Below are positions 15,449-25,200 of a stretch of DNA of 55,654 bases, one piece after another. Made by a program: the position numbers and the translations under genes. How positions within the stretch are numbered: the first letter of the stretch is position 1; the number at the start of each line of letters is the position of its first letter. Source of the stretch: an uncultured Saprospiraceae bacterium (GTDB lineage: Bacteria > Bacteroidota > Bacteroidia > Chitinophagales > Saprospiraceae); contig CALFBG010000228.1 of NCBI GenBank assembly GCA_937951685.1, positions 1 to 55,654 on the forward strand, read 5' to 3'. Under the pieces are notes generated by a model. That model worked only from the letters and a program-made list of their open reading frames with translations. It searched no databases and had not been told where the DNA came from.

Positions 15449-18400
15449 ATGAACTTGAATAATTCTCTTCGTAAAACTCCCGTTGCCGTTATTGGCTTTT
15501 CTGCGATGTTTGCAGACGCCCATAACGCAGAGGATTTCTGGACCAATATTGTCCAAGCTAAGGACAGTATTATCGACGTTCCAGCATCTCGCTGGAGAAT
15601 TGCGGATTACTATGACGAAGATGTAACTGCTCCGGATAAAACTTACTGCAAGCGTGGTGGATTTTTACCAGAAATTGATTTTAATCCCATGGAGTTTGGC
15701 TTGCCGCCAAATATTTTAGAAGTGACGGATGTATCTCAATTACTCGGTTTAGTAGCTGCACGGGATGCTTTGGAGTTTGCAGGATACGGTAAAGATTCAA
15801 GTAAGTTTACTGCTCCGCTCAAAGCAAAAACGGGAGTATTGCTCGGTGTAGGTGGTGGGCAAAAGTTGATTACGCCTTTAATCGCTAGACTGCAATATCC
15901 CATTTGGGAAAAAGCGCTGCGGGCAAGTGGCATCGCAGAAGAAGATATTCCACACATTGTGGATAAAATGAAAAAAGCTTACGTCGGCTGGAATGAAAAT
16001 TCTTTTCCCGGTTTATTGGGTAACGTCATTTCTGGTCGTATTACCAATCGGTTTGATCTTGGTGGGATTAATAGTGTCGTAGATGCTGCTTGTGCGGCTT
16101 CGCTAAGTGCTATCAAAATGTCTTTAAGCGAATTGGTAGAAGGACGTTGCGATATGATGTTGACGGGAGGAGTCGATACGGACAATTCTCCTTTTATGTA
16201 TATGTCTTTTAGTAAGACACCCGCTTTTTCTAAATCAGGAAAAATTAGTCCTTTTAGTGCAGCGGCAGATGGAATGTTGATCGGAGAAGGTTTGGGAATG
16301 TTAGTCTTGAAGCGACTAGAAGATGCAGAGCGAGATGGAGATCAAATCTACGCAGTAATTAAAGGCGTTGGAACCTCTAGTGATGGTCGTTTCAAATCGG
16401 TATACGCACCACGATCTTCTGGTCAAGCTTTAGCTATGGAGCGGGCTTACGAAGAGGCAGGTTATCCTGCGGCAAGCGTCGGTTTGTTGGAAGCACATGG
16501 TACGGGGACTGGAGCGGGTGACCCAACAGAGTTTGAGTCCATGCAAATGGTATTTGGTAAAGATAATCCGAGAAAACAACACGTTGCACTGGGAAGTGTG
16601 AAGTCTCAAGTTGGACATACCAAAGCAGCAGCCGGAGCAGCGGGCATGATTAAAGCAGTATTGGCTTTGCATCATAAAATATTACCACCAACAATAAATG
16701 TAGACCAACCGAATCCAAAATTTGATATCGAAAATTCGGCTATTTATATTAATACAGAAACAAGGCCTTGGTTTACAGATGGAGAACCGCGTAGAGCAGG
16801 AGTTAGTGCTTTTGGTTTCGGTGGAATCAATGTCCACATTGCGATGGAAGAATATCAACCAGAGCATCAAACGGCATATCGTTTACATCAGCCGTATAGA
16901 AATATAATGTTACAAGCTGCGTCGCCAGGAGCCTTAGCAGCGCTTTGTGCAACAAGCTTAACAGACTTACAATCGGATCAGGCACCAATTAAGTTTGACG
17001 AACTTTGTACCAATAGCGCAAATATCAAACTCAATGCTAAATCGGCGAGAGTAGGTTTTGTAGCACAGACGCCAGAAGCTTGTATCGAATTGCTGGAAAT
17101 ATTGAATAAAGATTTTCCAACGACACAAGAAACTTGGGAACATCCCAAAGGAATTTTTTACCGTGCGCAAGGCATCGCAAAAGATACTAAAGTAGTTGCC
17201 TTATTCTCTGGTCAAGGCTCACAATACGTGGGAATGGGCAAAGAAGTAACAGCTGCTTTCCCTGAAATGCGAACTGCTTTTTCTGCAGTAGATGAATTAT
17301 TTCAAACTGACAAAAAAACTAGATTAACCCAAAAAGTTTATCCAAATCCAGTGTTCTCCGAAGCGGCTCGAAAAGTACAAGCACAAGCCCTTACTAAAAC
17401 GGAATTTGCACAACCGGCGATTGGAACACTCAGTATGGGTTTATATAAAATGTTTGCCAAAGCGGGATTCAAAGCAGATTTTACTGCGGGACATAGTTTT
17501 GGGGAATTGACGGCGCTATGGGCTGGTGGTGCTTATGATGATCAAACGTTTTTGGCATTAGCAAAAGCGCGGGGAGAAGCGATGGCACTCCGTAACCCTA
17601 ACGCAGATGCGGGAACCATGCTCGCGGTAAAAGCACCCGTTGAAAAAGTAGAAGCTGAATTAGCAAACTTACCAGGCGTAAAAATTGCCAACGTTAATTC
17701 TACCAAACAAGTTGTGCTCGGTGGAAGTACCGAAGCGATCAAAGCCGCAACGGAAACCTTGAAGGAAAAGGGATTTTCAGTTGTACCTTTAAATGTAGCC
17801 GCTGCGTTCCATACTTCCTTTGTGGAGCATGCTCAAGTTCCATTTGCAAAGTTTGTAGATCAACAACAATTCAAACGTTTGACTACGCCAGTCTATGCGA
17901 ACGGAACCGGAAAACCTTATCCGAAAACACCCGCAGCGATTAAAAATGCATTAAAAGCTCAGATCCTTAATGCCGTTTTATTTAAAGATCAGATTGAAAA
18001 TCTTTATCAAGATGGCGGACGCGTTTTTGTAGAGTTTGGTCCGAAATCAGTTTTGACAAATCTTACCAAAACAATCTTAAGAGGAAAAGAGCACTACGCG
18101 GTTGCCGTAAATGCCAGTAATAAAAAAGATAGTGATCTACTATTGCGACAAGCAGTTGTACAATTACAAGTATTAGGAATCTCACTTGGTAATATTGATC
18201 CTTATAAATTGGAGCTAATCAGTACGACGAAACCAACAAAATTGAACGTTAAGCTCAGTGGAAATAACTACGTTAGCACACAAACGCAAAAAGCTTACTA
18301 CGATACGATTAATGATGATTTTCAAATTACGACGGCTACTAAAGTTGTCGAAAAAACTGTAATCAAAGAAGTTGAAAAAATTGTTGAAGTTCCCGCCGAG

Positions 18401-19711
18401 AACTTCGCCACCCATCAAAATAGTGAAGAAGAAATGATGAATAAAGAATATCTCGAAATCTTGAAATCTACCCTAGAACATTTCAAGTCTCAGCAAACAA
18501 AGTCTTTAGAAATTTTTGAACGATTTTTGAAAGACCAAAATGATCAGTCTCAGTCGCTCTTACAATTATTAAAAGAGCAAGTAGATGCACCGTCTTCCAC
18601 GACCCTATTGTCAACTACACCAGTAAAAAGTAGTAGTAATGGTAATGGTTCTACGAATGGCGTTAGTAAAACAACGGCTAAGCCACAAGTAAAAAATACT
18701 GCTACTGCTCCCGCGGTCAGTACAACTACGGCTGCCGTAGCAACGGCACCAACGCCAAATAGCAACGGACTGAATAGAACAAAATTAGAAAGTATTCTGA
18801 TGACCGTGATCAGTGAGAAGACGGGTTACCCGACGGAGATGCTTGAGTTGGAAATGGATATGGAAGCAGATTTAGGAATTGATTCGATCAAGCGGGTTGA
18901 AATTTTTGGATCCATGACGGAGCAACACCCAGAGGTATCTGGCATTAATCCGCAAGAGTTAACAGAGCTAAGAACTTTAGGTCAAATCGTTGATTACTTA
19001 GTTGGTCAAACGGGCGCTGCAACGACTAGCGCTACCGCAACTCAAGCTACATCAACGCCAACTGCTCCCGCAGTAGAAACACCTGCCGCGCCAACAAGCA
19101 CAGCAAGCTCAATTGACACCGCAAAATTAGAAAGTATTCTAATGACGGTGATCAGTGAGAAGACAGGCTATCCTACGGAGATGTTAGAATTGGAAATGGA
19201 TATGGAAGCGGATTTAGGAATTGACTCTATTAAACGCGTTGAGATTTTTGGATCTATGACGGAGCAACATCCTGAAGTGTCTGGTATCAATCCGCAAGAA
19301 TTGACAGAGTTGAGAACGCTAGGACAAATCGTAGACTACCTCGCTGAAAAAAGTGGCGCGACTGCGACTACAACAACTGCAACTACAACTACAACCACAA
19401 CCACAAGTACTCCTGCCGCTCCAGCTCAGCCAACGACTCCTGCAACGGGAGGTGTTGACACGGCAAAATTTGAACAAATATTGCTAAGCGTAATCAGTGA
19501 GAAGACGGGTTATCCGACGGAGATGCTTGAGTTGGAAATGGATATGGAAGCGGATTTAGGGATTGACTCTATTAAGCGGGTTGAGATTTTTGGATCCATG
19601 ACGGAGCAACATCCCGAAGTATCTGGTATCAATCCACAAGAGTTAACGGAGTTGAGAACACTAGGAGAAATTGTAGATTATCTAGTAACAACGGGAAAAA
19701 AAAAACAATAA
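15449..19711 (+). CDS. pfaA: PUFA synthase PfaA, KS-AT-ACPx3 part
   Basis: A 1420-residue iterative polyketide/fatty-acid synthase subunit. Ketosynthase at about 9-455: Cys215 in DAACAASLS, His350 in EAHGTGTGAGDP, His390 in KSQVGHTKAAAG. Malonyl transferase at about 565-880: FSGQGSQYVGMG and Ser683 in GHSFGE. A charged helical linker follows at about 950-1030, then three ACPs with the phosphopantetheine serines 1146, 1260 and 1374, each in LGIDSIKRVEIFGSM. PfaA proteins normally continue into KR and DH domains, but here the frame stops at TAA 19709, one codon after a run of ten A. The missing domains follow in the -1 frame. It builds long-chain PUFAs from malonyl-CoA with the next genes; the exact product cannot be read from sequence. 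Confidence 0.93.
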   Translation: MNLNNSLRKTPVAVIGFSAMFADAHNAEDFWTNIVQAKDSIIDVPASRWRIADYYDEDVTAPDKTYCKRGGFLPEIDFNPMEFGLPPNILEVTDVSQLLGLVAARDALEFAGYGKDSSKFTAPLKAKTGVLLGVGGGQKLITPLIARLQYPIWEKALRASGIAEEDIPHIVDKMKKAYVGWNENSFPGLLGNVISGRITNRFDLGGINSVVDAACAASLSAIKMSLSELVEGRCDMMLTGGVDTDNSPFMYMSFSKTPAFSKSGKISPFSAAADGMLIGEGLGMLVLKRLEDAERDGDQIYAVIKGVGTSSDGRFKSVYAPRSSGQALAMERAYEEAGYPAASVGLLEAHGTGTGAGDPTEFESMQMVFGKDNPRKQHVALGSVKSQVGHTKAAAGAAGMIKAVLALHHKILPPTINVDQPNPKFDIENSAIYINTETRPWFTDGEPRRAGVSAFGFGGINVHIAMEEYQPEHQTAYRLHQPYRNIMLQAASPGALAALCATSLTDLQSDQAPIKFDELCTNSANIKLNAKSARVGFVAQTPEACIELLEILNKDFPTTQETWEHPKGIFYRAQGIAKDTKVVALFSGQGSQYVGMGKEVTAAFPEMRTAFSAVDELFQTDKKTRLTQKVYPNPVFSEAARKVQAQALTKTEFAQPAIGTLSMGLYKMFAKAGFKADFTAGHSFGELTALWAGGAYDDQTFLALAKARGEAMALRNPNADAGTMLAVKAPVEKVEAELANLPGVKIANVNSTKQVVLGGSTEAIKAATETLKEKGFSVVPLNVAAAFHTSFVEHAQVPFAKFVDQQQFKRLTTPVYANGTGKPYPKTPAAIKNALKAQILNAVLFKDQIENLYQDGGRVFVEFGPKSVLTNLTKTILRGKEHYAVAVNASNKKDSDLLLRQAVVQLQVLGISLGNIDPYKLELISTTKPTKLNVKLSGNNYVSTQTQKAYYDTINDDFQITTATKVVEKTVIKEVEKIVEVPAENFATHQNSEEEMMNKEYLEILKSTLEHFKSQQTKSLEIFERFLKDQNDQSQSLLQLLKEQVDAPSSTTLLSTTPVKSSSNGNGSTNGVSKTTAKPQVKNTATAPAVSTTTAAVATAPTPNSNGLNRTKLESILMTVISEKTGYPTEMLELEMDMEADLGIDSIKRVEIFGSMTEQHPEVSGINPQELTELRTLGQIVDYLVGQTGAATTSATATQATSTPTAPAVETPAAPTSTASSIDTAKLESILMTVISEKTGYPTEMLELEMDMEADLGIDSIKRVEIFGSMTEQHPEVSGINPQELTELRTLGQIVDYLAEKSGATATTTTATTTTTTTTSTPAAPAQPTTPATGGVDTAKFEQILLSVISEKTGYPTEMLELEMDMEADLGIDSIKRVEIFGSMTEQHPEVSGINPQELTELRTLGEIVDYLVTTGKKKQ
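18781..19690 (+). repeat. Three tandem ACP units, period 342 bases
   Basis: The ACP-coding units begin at about 18781, 19123 and 19465, exactly 342 bases (114 codons) apart both times. The 70-residue cores are nearly identical. The two Thr/Ala/Pro-rich linkers have diverged in sequence (the second contains a run of eight Thr) but keep the same length of 42 residues. Confidence 0.9.
19696..19711 (+). other. A10 slippery run at the PfaA/KR-DH junction
   Basis: Ten consecutive A (19696-19705) are read as three Lys codons just before CAA and the PfaA stop TAA (19709-19711). The heptamer A AAA AAA at 19699-19705 is in the phase required for -1 ribosomal frameshifting, and a run of ten A is also prone to RNA polymerase slippage and to sequencing error. 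A -1 shift, or an eleventh A, joins PfaA to the downstream KR-DH frame with no stop in between, giving a protein of about 2250 residues with the usual PfaA order. Confidence 0.75.
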
Positions 19712-19742
19712 GGCTTAATCCAAGCACTACGCCGAACCTTGA

Positions 19743-19773
19743 GAAAGAAGAAGTTGTCACAACTTCTTCTTTC
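19743..19773 (+). promoter_or_regulatory. Perfect 15-bp inverted repeat after the PfaA stop
   Basis: Arms 19743-19757 (GAAAGAAGAAGTTGT) and 19759-19773 are exact reverse complements around a single C; sterically this gives a 14-bp stem with a TCA loop. It begins 37 bases after the A10 run. No T-run follows, so a classical terminator is unlikely. It could stimulate recoding, pause or attenuate transcription, or stabilise mRNA. Confidence 0.6.
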
Positions 19774-19884
19774 CACGGGGTAGAGCGTCACCAAATCGAA
19801 TTACAATACCTTCCTCCTGCCGATTTTCTTGAATTTCAATTTCCTGCCGAGCAAGTTTGTGTCGTAACCAACGAAGGTTCTGAA

Positions 19885-22209
19885 TTGACTACGCAAACGA
19901 AAGCTAAACTGGAAGCATTAGGTCATCAAATTATTGTTTTAAACTTGCCAGAAGTGGCAAACCCAATTAAAGAGTCTAGCGTAACACTTACGGATTCTAC
20001 GGATGAAGCCATTACTGCGGCACTCGCAACGATTCGCCAAAACCACGGAGAAATTGCAAGTTTCATTCACCTCCAACCACAGTTTACTTTTCAAAACGGT
20101 AACTTCGCACAACATTTCCAAAAAGAAAAAGCACTCGTTAAAACGGTCTTTTTACTCGCCAAGCATTTACAAAAGAACTTAACGGAATTAGGAAAAACGC
20201 AACGCGCTAACTTTATGTGCGTAACGCAATTAGATGGTACGTTAGGTATTGCGCCGAAAGGAAATGTCTCTGTTGTTGGAGCTGGTCTGACGGGGCTGGT
20301 TAAATCTTTGAACTTAGAATGGCCTGCTGTCTTTTGTCGCGTAGTAGACGTAGATACGGCGTTAACACCTTCCGTAATTGCACAGCAAATTGGTGCAGAA
20401 TTTCACGATGCTGACTTAGCGACAATTGAGGTAGCCTACAATGAGAAAGGTCGTCATACGCTGAAAAGTGTCAATACTTTTTTAGCAGATAATCAAAAAA
20501 TTAAAACTTTGGTAACCAATGATTCTGTCTTTTTGGTGAGTGGTGGTGCGCGTGGCGTAACGGCAACTTGTGTAATCGAAATGGCGAAAACCTTTCAGTG
20601 TAAATTTGTTCTACTAGGTCGTTCTTCCGTAGATTTTGAATTACCCGCTTACGCTAAAAATGTAGCGGACGACAATCAACTGAAGCGCTTAATTATGGAC
20701 GACTTGAAAGCGCAAGGAGAAAAACCAAGTTTGGCAAAAGTAAAAGATTTATTTAAAAACATCGTTGCTAAAAAAGAAGTAGAAGCAACCTTAACGGCCA
20801 TTGAAGATCATGGTGGAAAAGCCATTTATGTGCGGGGTGATGTTACGAAATTTTCTTCGATGCAAGCAGCGTTAAAAGCGGCGGAAGGAAAGTTGGGTGC
20901 GTTCACCGGAATCATTCACGGTGCAGGACGATTAGCTGATAAATATATTCAAGATAAAACAGCGACGGACTTTGAGAATGTACTTTCTGTAAAACTAGAC
21001 GGTTTGTTAAGTTTGTTACAAGCAGTAGATATTCACCACTTAGAACATTTAATACTTTTCTCTTCGGTAGCTGGATTTTACGGTAATGTTGGTCAAACGG
21101 ATTACGCAATTGCCAACGAAATTTTAAGTAAGGCAGCCCATCTATTTAAAAAGAATCACCCGAAGACGCAAGTCTCCGCGATCAACTGGGGGGCTTGGGA
21201 TGGCGGAATGGTGAGTGCAGCATTGAAGAAAAAATTTGAGGAAGCGGGCGTTACTTTAGTGAACAGCGAAGGTGGTGCGGCGATGTTGGTTAACGAACTT
21301 AACGTAGCGTACGCAGACCAACCTCAAGTAATTATTGGAGGAACGTTACCGGCAGCAATTAGTCATCTTGGCGAAGACTTGAAAACTTACCGGATTCGAA
21401 GAAACTTACAAGTCGAAGAGAATCCCTTTTTGATGCACCATGTCATTCAAGGGAAAGCAGTTTTACCCGTTGTTAATGCCGTCGGTTGGATGGCGCAAAC
21501 CGCAGAACGCTTGTATCCCGATTTCAGAATTTTCAAAGTAGAAGATACTAAGTTATTCAAAGGAATTGTTTTCGACGGGAAAGAAGCGAAAGATTATATT
21601 ATTGAGCTAAAAGAAATAGCAAAAGCAGCGGATCAAATTGTTTTTGAAGCTTGTGTGTTAACGGAAGGTGCGAAGTTGCCGAGCTATTTTTATAAAGCAA
21701 AAGTAACCTTAGTCCCTAATCAAGCGAAACAAACACTACCTAAGTTCAAGCAGGCTTTAAGTCCAAACGCAGTAGCGAGTCCCGGAGCTGTACTTTACGA
21801 AAATGGCGCCCTCTTTCACGATCACTACTTTCAAGGGATCGAACAAATTTTGGATTTTAATGAGAAACAAATTGTCTTGGCTTGTAAAGCACCCAAAGTG
21901 CCCTTAACTGCACAAGGTCAATTTCCAGTTAAAACGGTTAATACCTTTTTTACAGATATTCAGTACCAAGGCATGGTGGTTTGGGTACAGCGTTTTTTGG
22001 ATGGTGCCAAGAGTTTGCCTTTGCAAACAGATTCGGCAATCATTTATAAAGCCGTTCCTTTTGAGCAGAAATTATTCGTTACGGTAACGATTGAAGAAGC
22101 AACGGAATTTAAGATGCGCGCTACTTGTACGGTTTACGACGAAGCAGGAACGGTATATATGCAAACGACGGGCGCAACCGTTACGGTTTCAAAGCAATTA
22201 ACTTGGTAG
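19885..22209 (+). CDS. PUFA synthase KR-DH part (C-terminal half of PfaA)
   Basis: From the TTG at 19885 the frame encodes 774 residues: a structural half-domain (1-200), a ketoreductase (about 205-500; GGARGVT at 220-226, Lys370, Ser394 and Tyr407 in SSVAGFYGNVGQTDY) and a PKS-type dehydratase (about 505-774; HxxxGxxxxP at 519-528). It reduces and dehydrates the beta-keto chain held on the PfaA ACPs. The start is doubtful. The frame is open without a stop back past 19705, and residues upstream of the TTG (RHQIELQYLPPADFLEFQF, then EQVCVVTNEG) match what PfaA carries before its KR. The first in-frame ATG is at 20215, inside the domain. It is therefore best read as the C-terminal half of PfaA, reached by a -1 shift at the A10 run. 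Confidence 0.85.
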   Translation: MTTQTKAKLEALGHQIIVLNLPEVANPIKESSVTLTDSTDEAITAALATIRQNHGEIASFIHLQPQFTFQNGNFAQHFQKEKALVKTVFLLAKHLQKNLTELGKTQRANFMCVTQLDGTLGIAPKGNVSVVGAGLTGLVKSLNLEWPAVFCRVVDVDTALTPSVIAQQIGAEFHDADLATIEVAYNEKGRHTLKSVNTFLADNQKIKTLVTNDSVFLVSGGARGVTATCVIEMAKTFQCKFVLLGRSSVDFELPAYAKNVADDNQLKRLIMDDLKAQGEKPSLAKVKDLFKNIVAKKEVEATLTAIEDHGGKAIYVRGDVTKFSSMQAALKAAEGKLGAFTGIIHGAGRLADKYIQDKTATDFENVLSVKLDGLLSLLQAVDIHHLEHLILFSSVAGFYGNVGQTDYAIANEILSKAAHLFKKNHPKTQVSAINWGAWDGGMVSAALKKKFEEAGVTLVNSEGGAAMLVNELNVAYADQPQVIIGGTLPAAISHLGEDLKTYRIRRNLQVEENPFLMHHVIQGKAVLPVVNAVGWMAQTAERLYPDFRIFKVEDTKLFKGIVFDGKEAKDYIIELKEIAKAADQIVFEACVLTEGAKLPSYFYKAKVTLVPNQAKQTLPKFKQALSPNAVASPGAVLYENGALFHDHYFQGIEQILDFNEKQIVLACKAPKVPLTAQGQFPVKTVNTFFTDIQYQGMVVWVQRFLDGAKSLPLQTDSAIIYKAVPFEQKLFVTVTIEEATEFKMRATCTVYDEAGTVYMQTTGATVTVSKQLTW

Positions 22210-22296
22210 AGCGCATAAATTGTGTATTGTTTTGTTTTAGGATAAAGTCTATTGAAGAAGTTGTGAAAAACTTCATGGTACATAAAAAAATAAAAG

Positions 22297-25200
22297 GTGC
22301 AGAAAATAGCAATTATAGGTATGTCAGGTTTGTTTCCAGGATCTTCGAACGTCGAGGATTTTTGGAATAATTTGATGCAAGAAAAAGACCTTACAGGAAT
22401 CGCTACGGACAAGGATTTTGGCGTAGCACCAGAACCGTTTTTTGAAGAAAAAAAAGGAGTTGTTGATAAATGTTACTCTTTACGTGGAGGATACATTCGA
22501 GATTTTAAATTTGATCCCAGCGGATATCAATTATCAGAGCAGTTTTTGGCAAAACAGGATCAACTTTTTCAATGGTCGCTTTTCGTGGCAAAGGAAGCTT
22601 TGCGCGATAGTGGTTATTTAGGGAAAGCGGATGTGCTCAAAAAGTGTGGATTGATTCTAGGAAATTTGTCTTTCCCCACAAGCTCTTCTCATAAATTAAT
22701 GGCGCCTGTATATACGCAAACTTTAGAGCGTGCCTTACAGCAAATATTTAAGGACGAATCTATTAAAGTTGACGCTCATCAGAAAACGACACCGCAGAAT
22801 GAAGTGTTGCAATATACGCCTTCTGAGTTGGTTTGTGAAGCTTTGGGTTTAGCTGGAAATCATTACGCCTTAGATGCTGCTTGCGCTACTTCGTTGTATG
22901 CGATCAAATTAGCCTGTGACGAATTACTAACAGGAAAATCGGACTTGATGTTGGCGGGGGCAGTTTGCGCTTCTGATCAATTGTTCATTCACATGGGCTT
23001 TTCGATTTTTCATGCGTACGCTCCGAGTGATAAAAAATTTGCACCGCTAGATAAAAAATCGGGTGGCTTAGTTTCCTCGGAAGGAGCAGGAATTGTCGTA
23101 CTGAAAAAACTGGAAGATGCAGAACGAGATGGAGATGAAATTCTCGCGGTGATTGGCGGCATCGGACTGTCGAATGATGGTCGAGGAAAATTTCTTTTAA
23201 GTCCTAATCCTAAAGGTCAACGCTTAGCTTTTGAACGCGCTTACACGGCAGAAGATGTACAAGCCCAAAATACGAGTTATTTAGAATGCCACGCAACGGG
23301 AACGCCACTCGGCGACGTTACAGAAATGAACTCCATCGCCAATTTCTTTGAGCAACACCAAGTCAAACCTAGTCTAGGTTCCGTCAAATCTAATATGGGA
23401 CATTTACTGACCGCGGCAGGCATGACGGGCTTACTCAAAGTGATCTTGTCCATGCAGAAAAATTTGATTCCACCAAATATCAATTTGACGGAAGCTGTCG
23501 TTGCGGAAAACAACTGGATTGATGAAACGCAAATGATTTTGCGTCCGCAAGCTTGGGAAGATCAACAAAAACAAGCGGGAATTAATTCTTTCGGTTTTGG
23601 TGGTACAAATGCACACATGGTCGTACAGAATTACCTCGAAGGAACTGCTCCAGCACCAAAAGAAAAAACAACTGTTGCTTTAGTACCAATGTCGATCATT
23701 GGGATGGAAGTACATTTTGGTGATTGTACAAAATTGGCCGATTTCTATGATAGTATTTATTACGGTAGACAACATTTTAGAGCGTTGCCGGATAGTCGGT
23801 GGAAAGGGTTTGAGCGTAACGAAACGCTGTTGAAAAATTATGGTTTTAAAAATGGTAAAGCACCGATGGGCGCTTACATTGAAGATTTTGAAATTGATTT
23901 ACTCCGCTATAAAATTCAACCCAAAGAAGCAGAAACTTTAGAAGCACAACAAGCCCTAATTTTAAAAGTGGCAGATCAGGCCATTAAAGATGCAGGCTTA
24001 GTTGAAGGTAAAAATACAGCAGTTTTGATTGCGATGGAATCCGAACTTGCGATCCATCATTATTTAGCCCGTTGGGATGTAAGTTGGCAGTTGCAGTCTG
24101 CTTTAGATAATAGTGGAATCACCTTGCCAGCGGAAGCTTTTTCAGAATTAGAAGCGCTTTGTAAAAATGCGATGTATTTCCGAGAAGGACCACAAACACC
24201 AAGTCAACACACTAGTTTTGTTGGCAATATTATGGCTAGTCGGATTGCTGCATTATGGGATTTTTCAGGACCAGCTTTTACTGTTTCCTGCGGGGATAAC
24301 TCTGCTTTTAAGGCTTTAGAAATTGCTCAAAATATGCTGTCGTTGGGAGAAGTAGATGCGGTAGTTGTTGGAGCGGTAGATTTCGCGGGGGGCTTAGAAA
24401 ATATATTATTGCGACAGCAAAAGGATCCCATCAATACGGCTGAAAATCCAAGTTTGAGTTTTAATAAAAATGATAATGGCTGGCTCGTCGGAGAAGGAGC
24501 AGGTGCCATTGTTTTGAAAAGAGCAAGTGAAATAAAAGACGAAAAAGTATACGCAACCATTCAGGAAATTGGGGCGGTGAAAAATAATATTGATGTCGAT
24601 TATCAAGAGTTGGCAGCAACGGGTATGCAAGCGGAAGATGAACAAGAATGGCAACAACTGCAAGCTACCCATCCATCACGACCTCTGGCGCTGGGAAGCG
24701 TTAAAGCAAATGTAGGACATACTTACGCTGCATCAGGAATGGCAAGTATCATCAAGACGGCGCTTTGCTTACATCATCGATTTATTCCTGCTGTTCCAAA
24801 CTGGGAAGCAGCCAAGCAAAAAACGCCACTGGCAGCTGCTTACTATTTTCCTAGCTATTCACGGCCTTGGATTTTACGGGAAGGACAAACGGAGCGAAAA
24901 GCTGCCGTTAATGGTGTCGGTTCTTTACAAGTTCAGCTTAGCGAAGCGGCATTTGTTCCGCAAGCGAATAATTCATTTTTGCAACGGAATACTACGCCAC
25001 TGTTTTTATTGAAAGCAGCAGATAGTAATGGAATGTTGCAACAACTAGCAGCCTTAACATTAGCCTTAGAAACGGATCAGTCTCTCTCCTCTTTAACCAA
25101 ACAGTTTTTTGATAAAGCACAAGCAAAACAAACCGCTTTATGCTTGGCGTTAATGGGGAGTACAAGAAAAAAATTACGCGCAGAAATTGCTTTTTTTCAG

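Noticed and set aside
19885-19887. TTG as genuine independent start of the KR-DH protein
   Set aside because: Kept only as a conservative boundary: recognisable PfaA-like sequence lies upstream of it in the same frame, which would be lost if translation began here.
22125-22370. Overlapping plus-strand frame with ATG at 22275 before the KS-CLF-AT-DH-DH gene, next to a run of seven A
   Set aside because: I considered a second frameshift start. The encoded peptide does not resemble a ketosynthase N-terminus, and GTG 22297 leads straight into KIAIIGMSGLFPG, so an ordinary GTG start is simpler.
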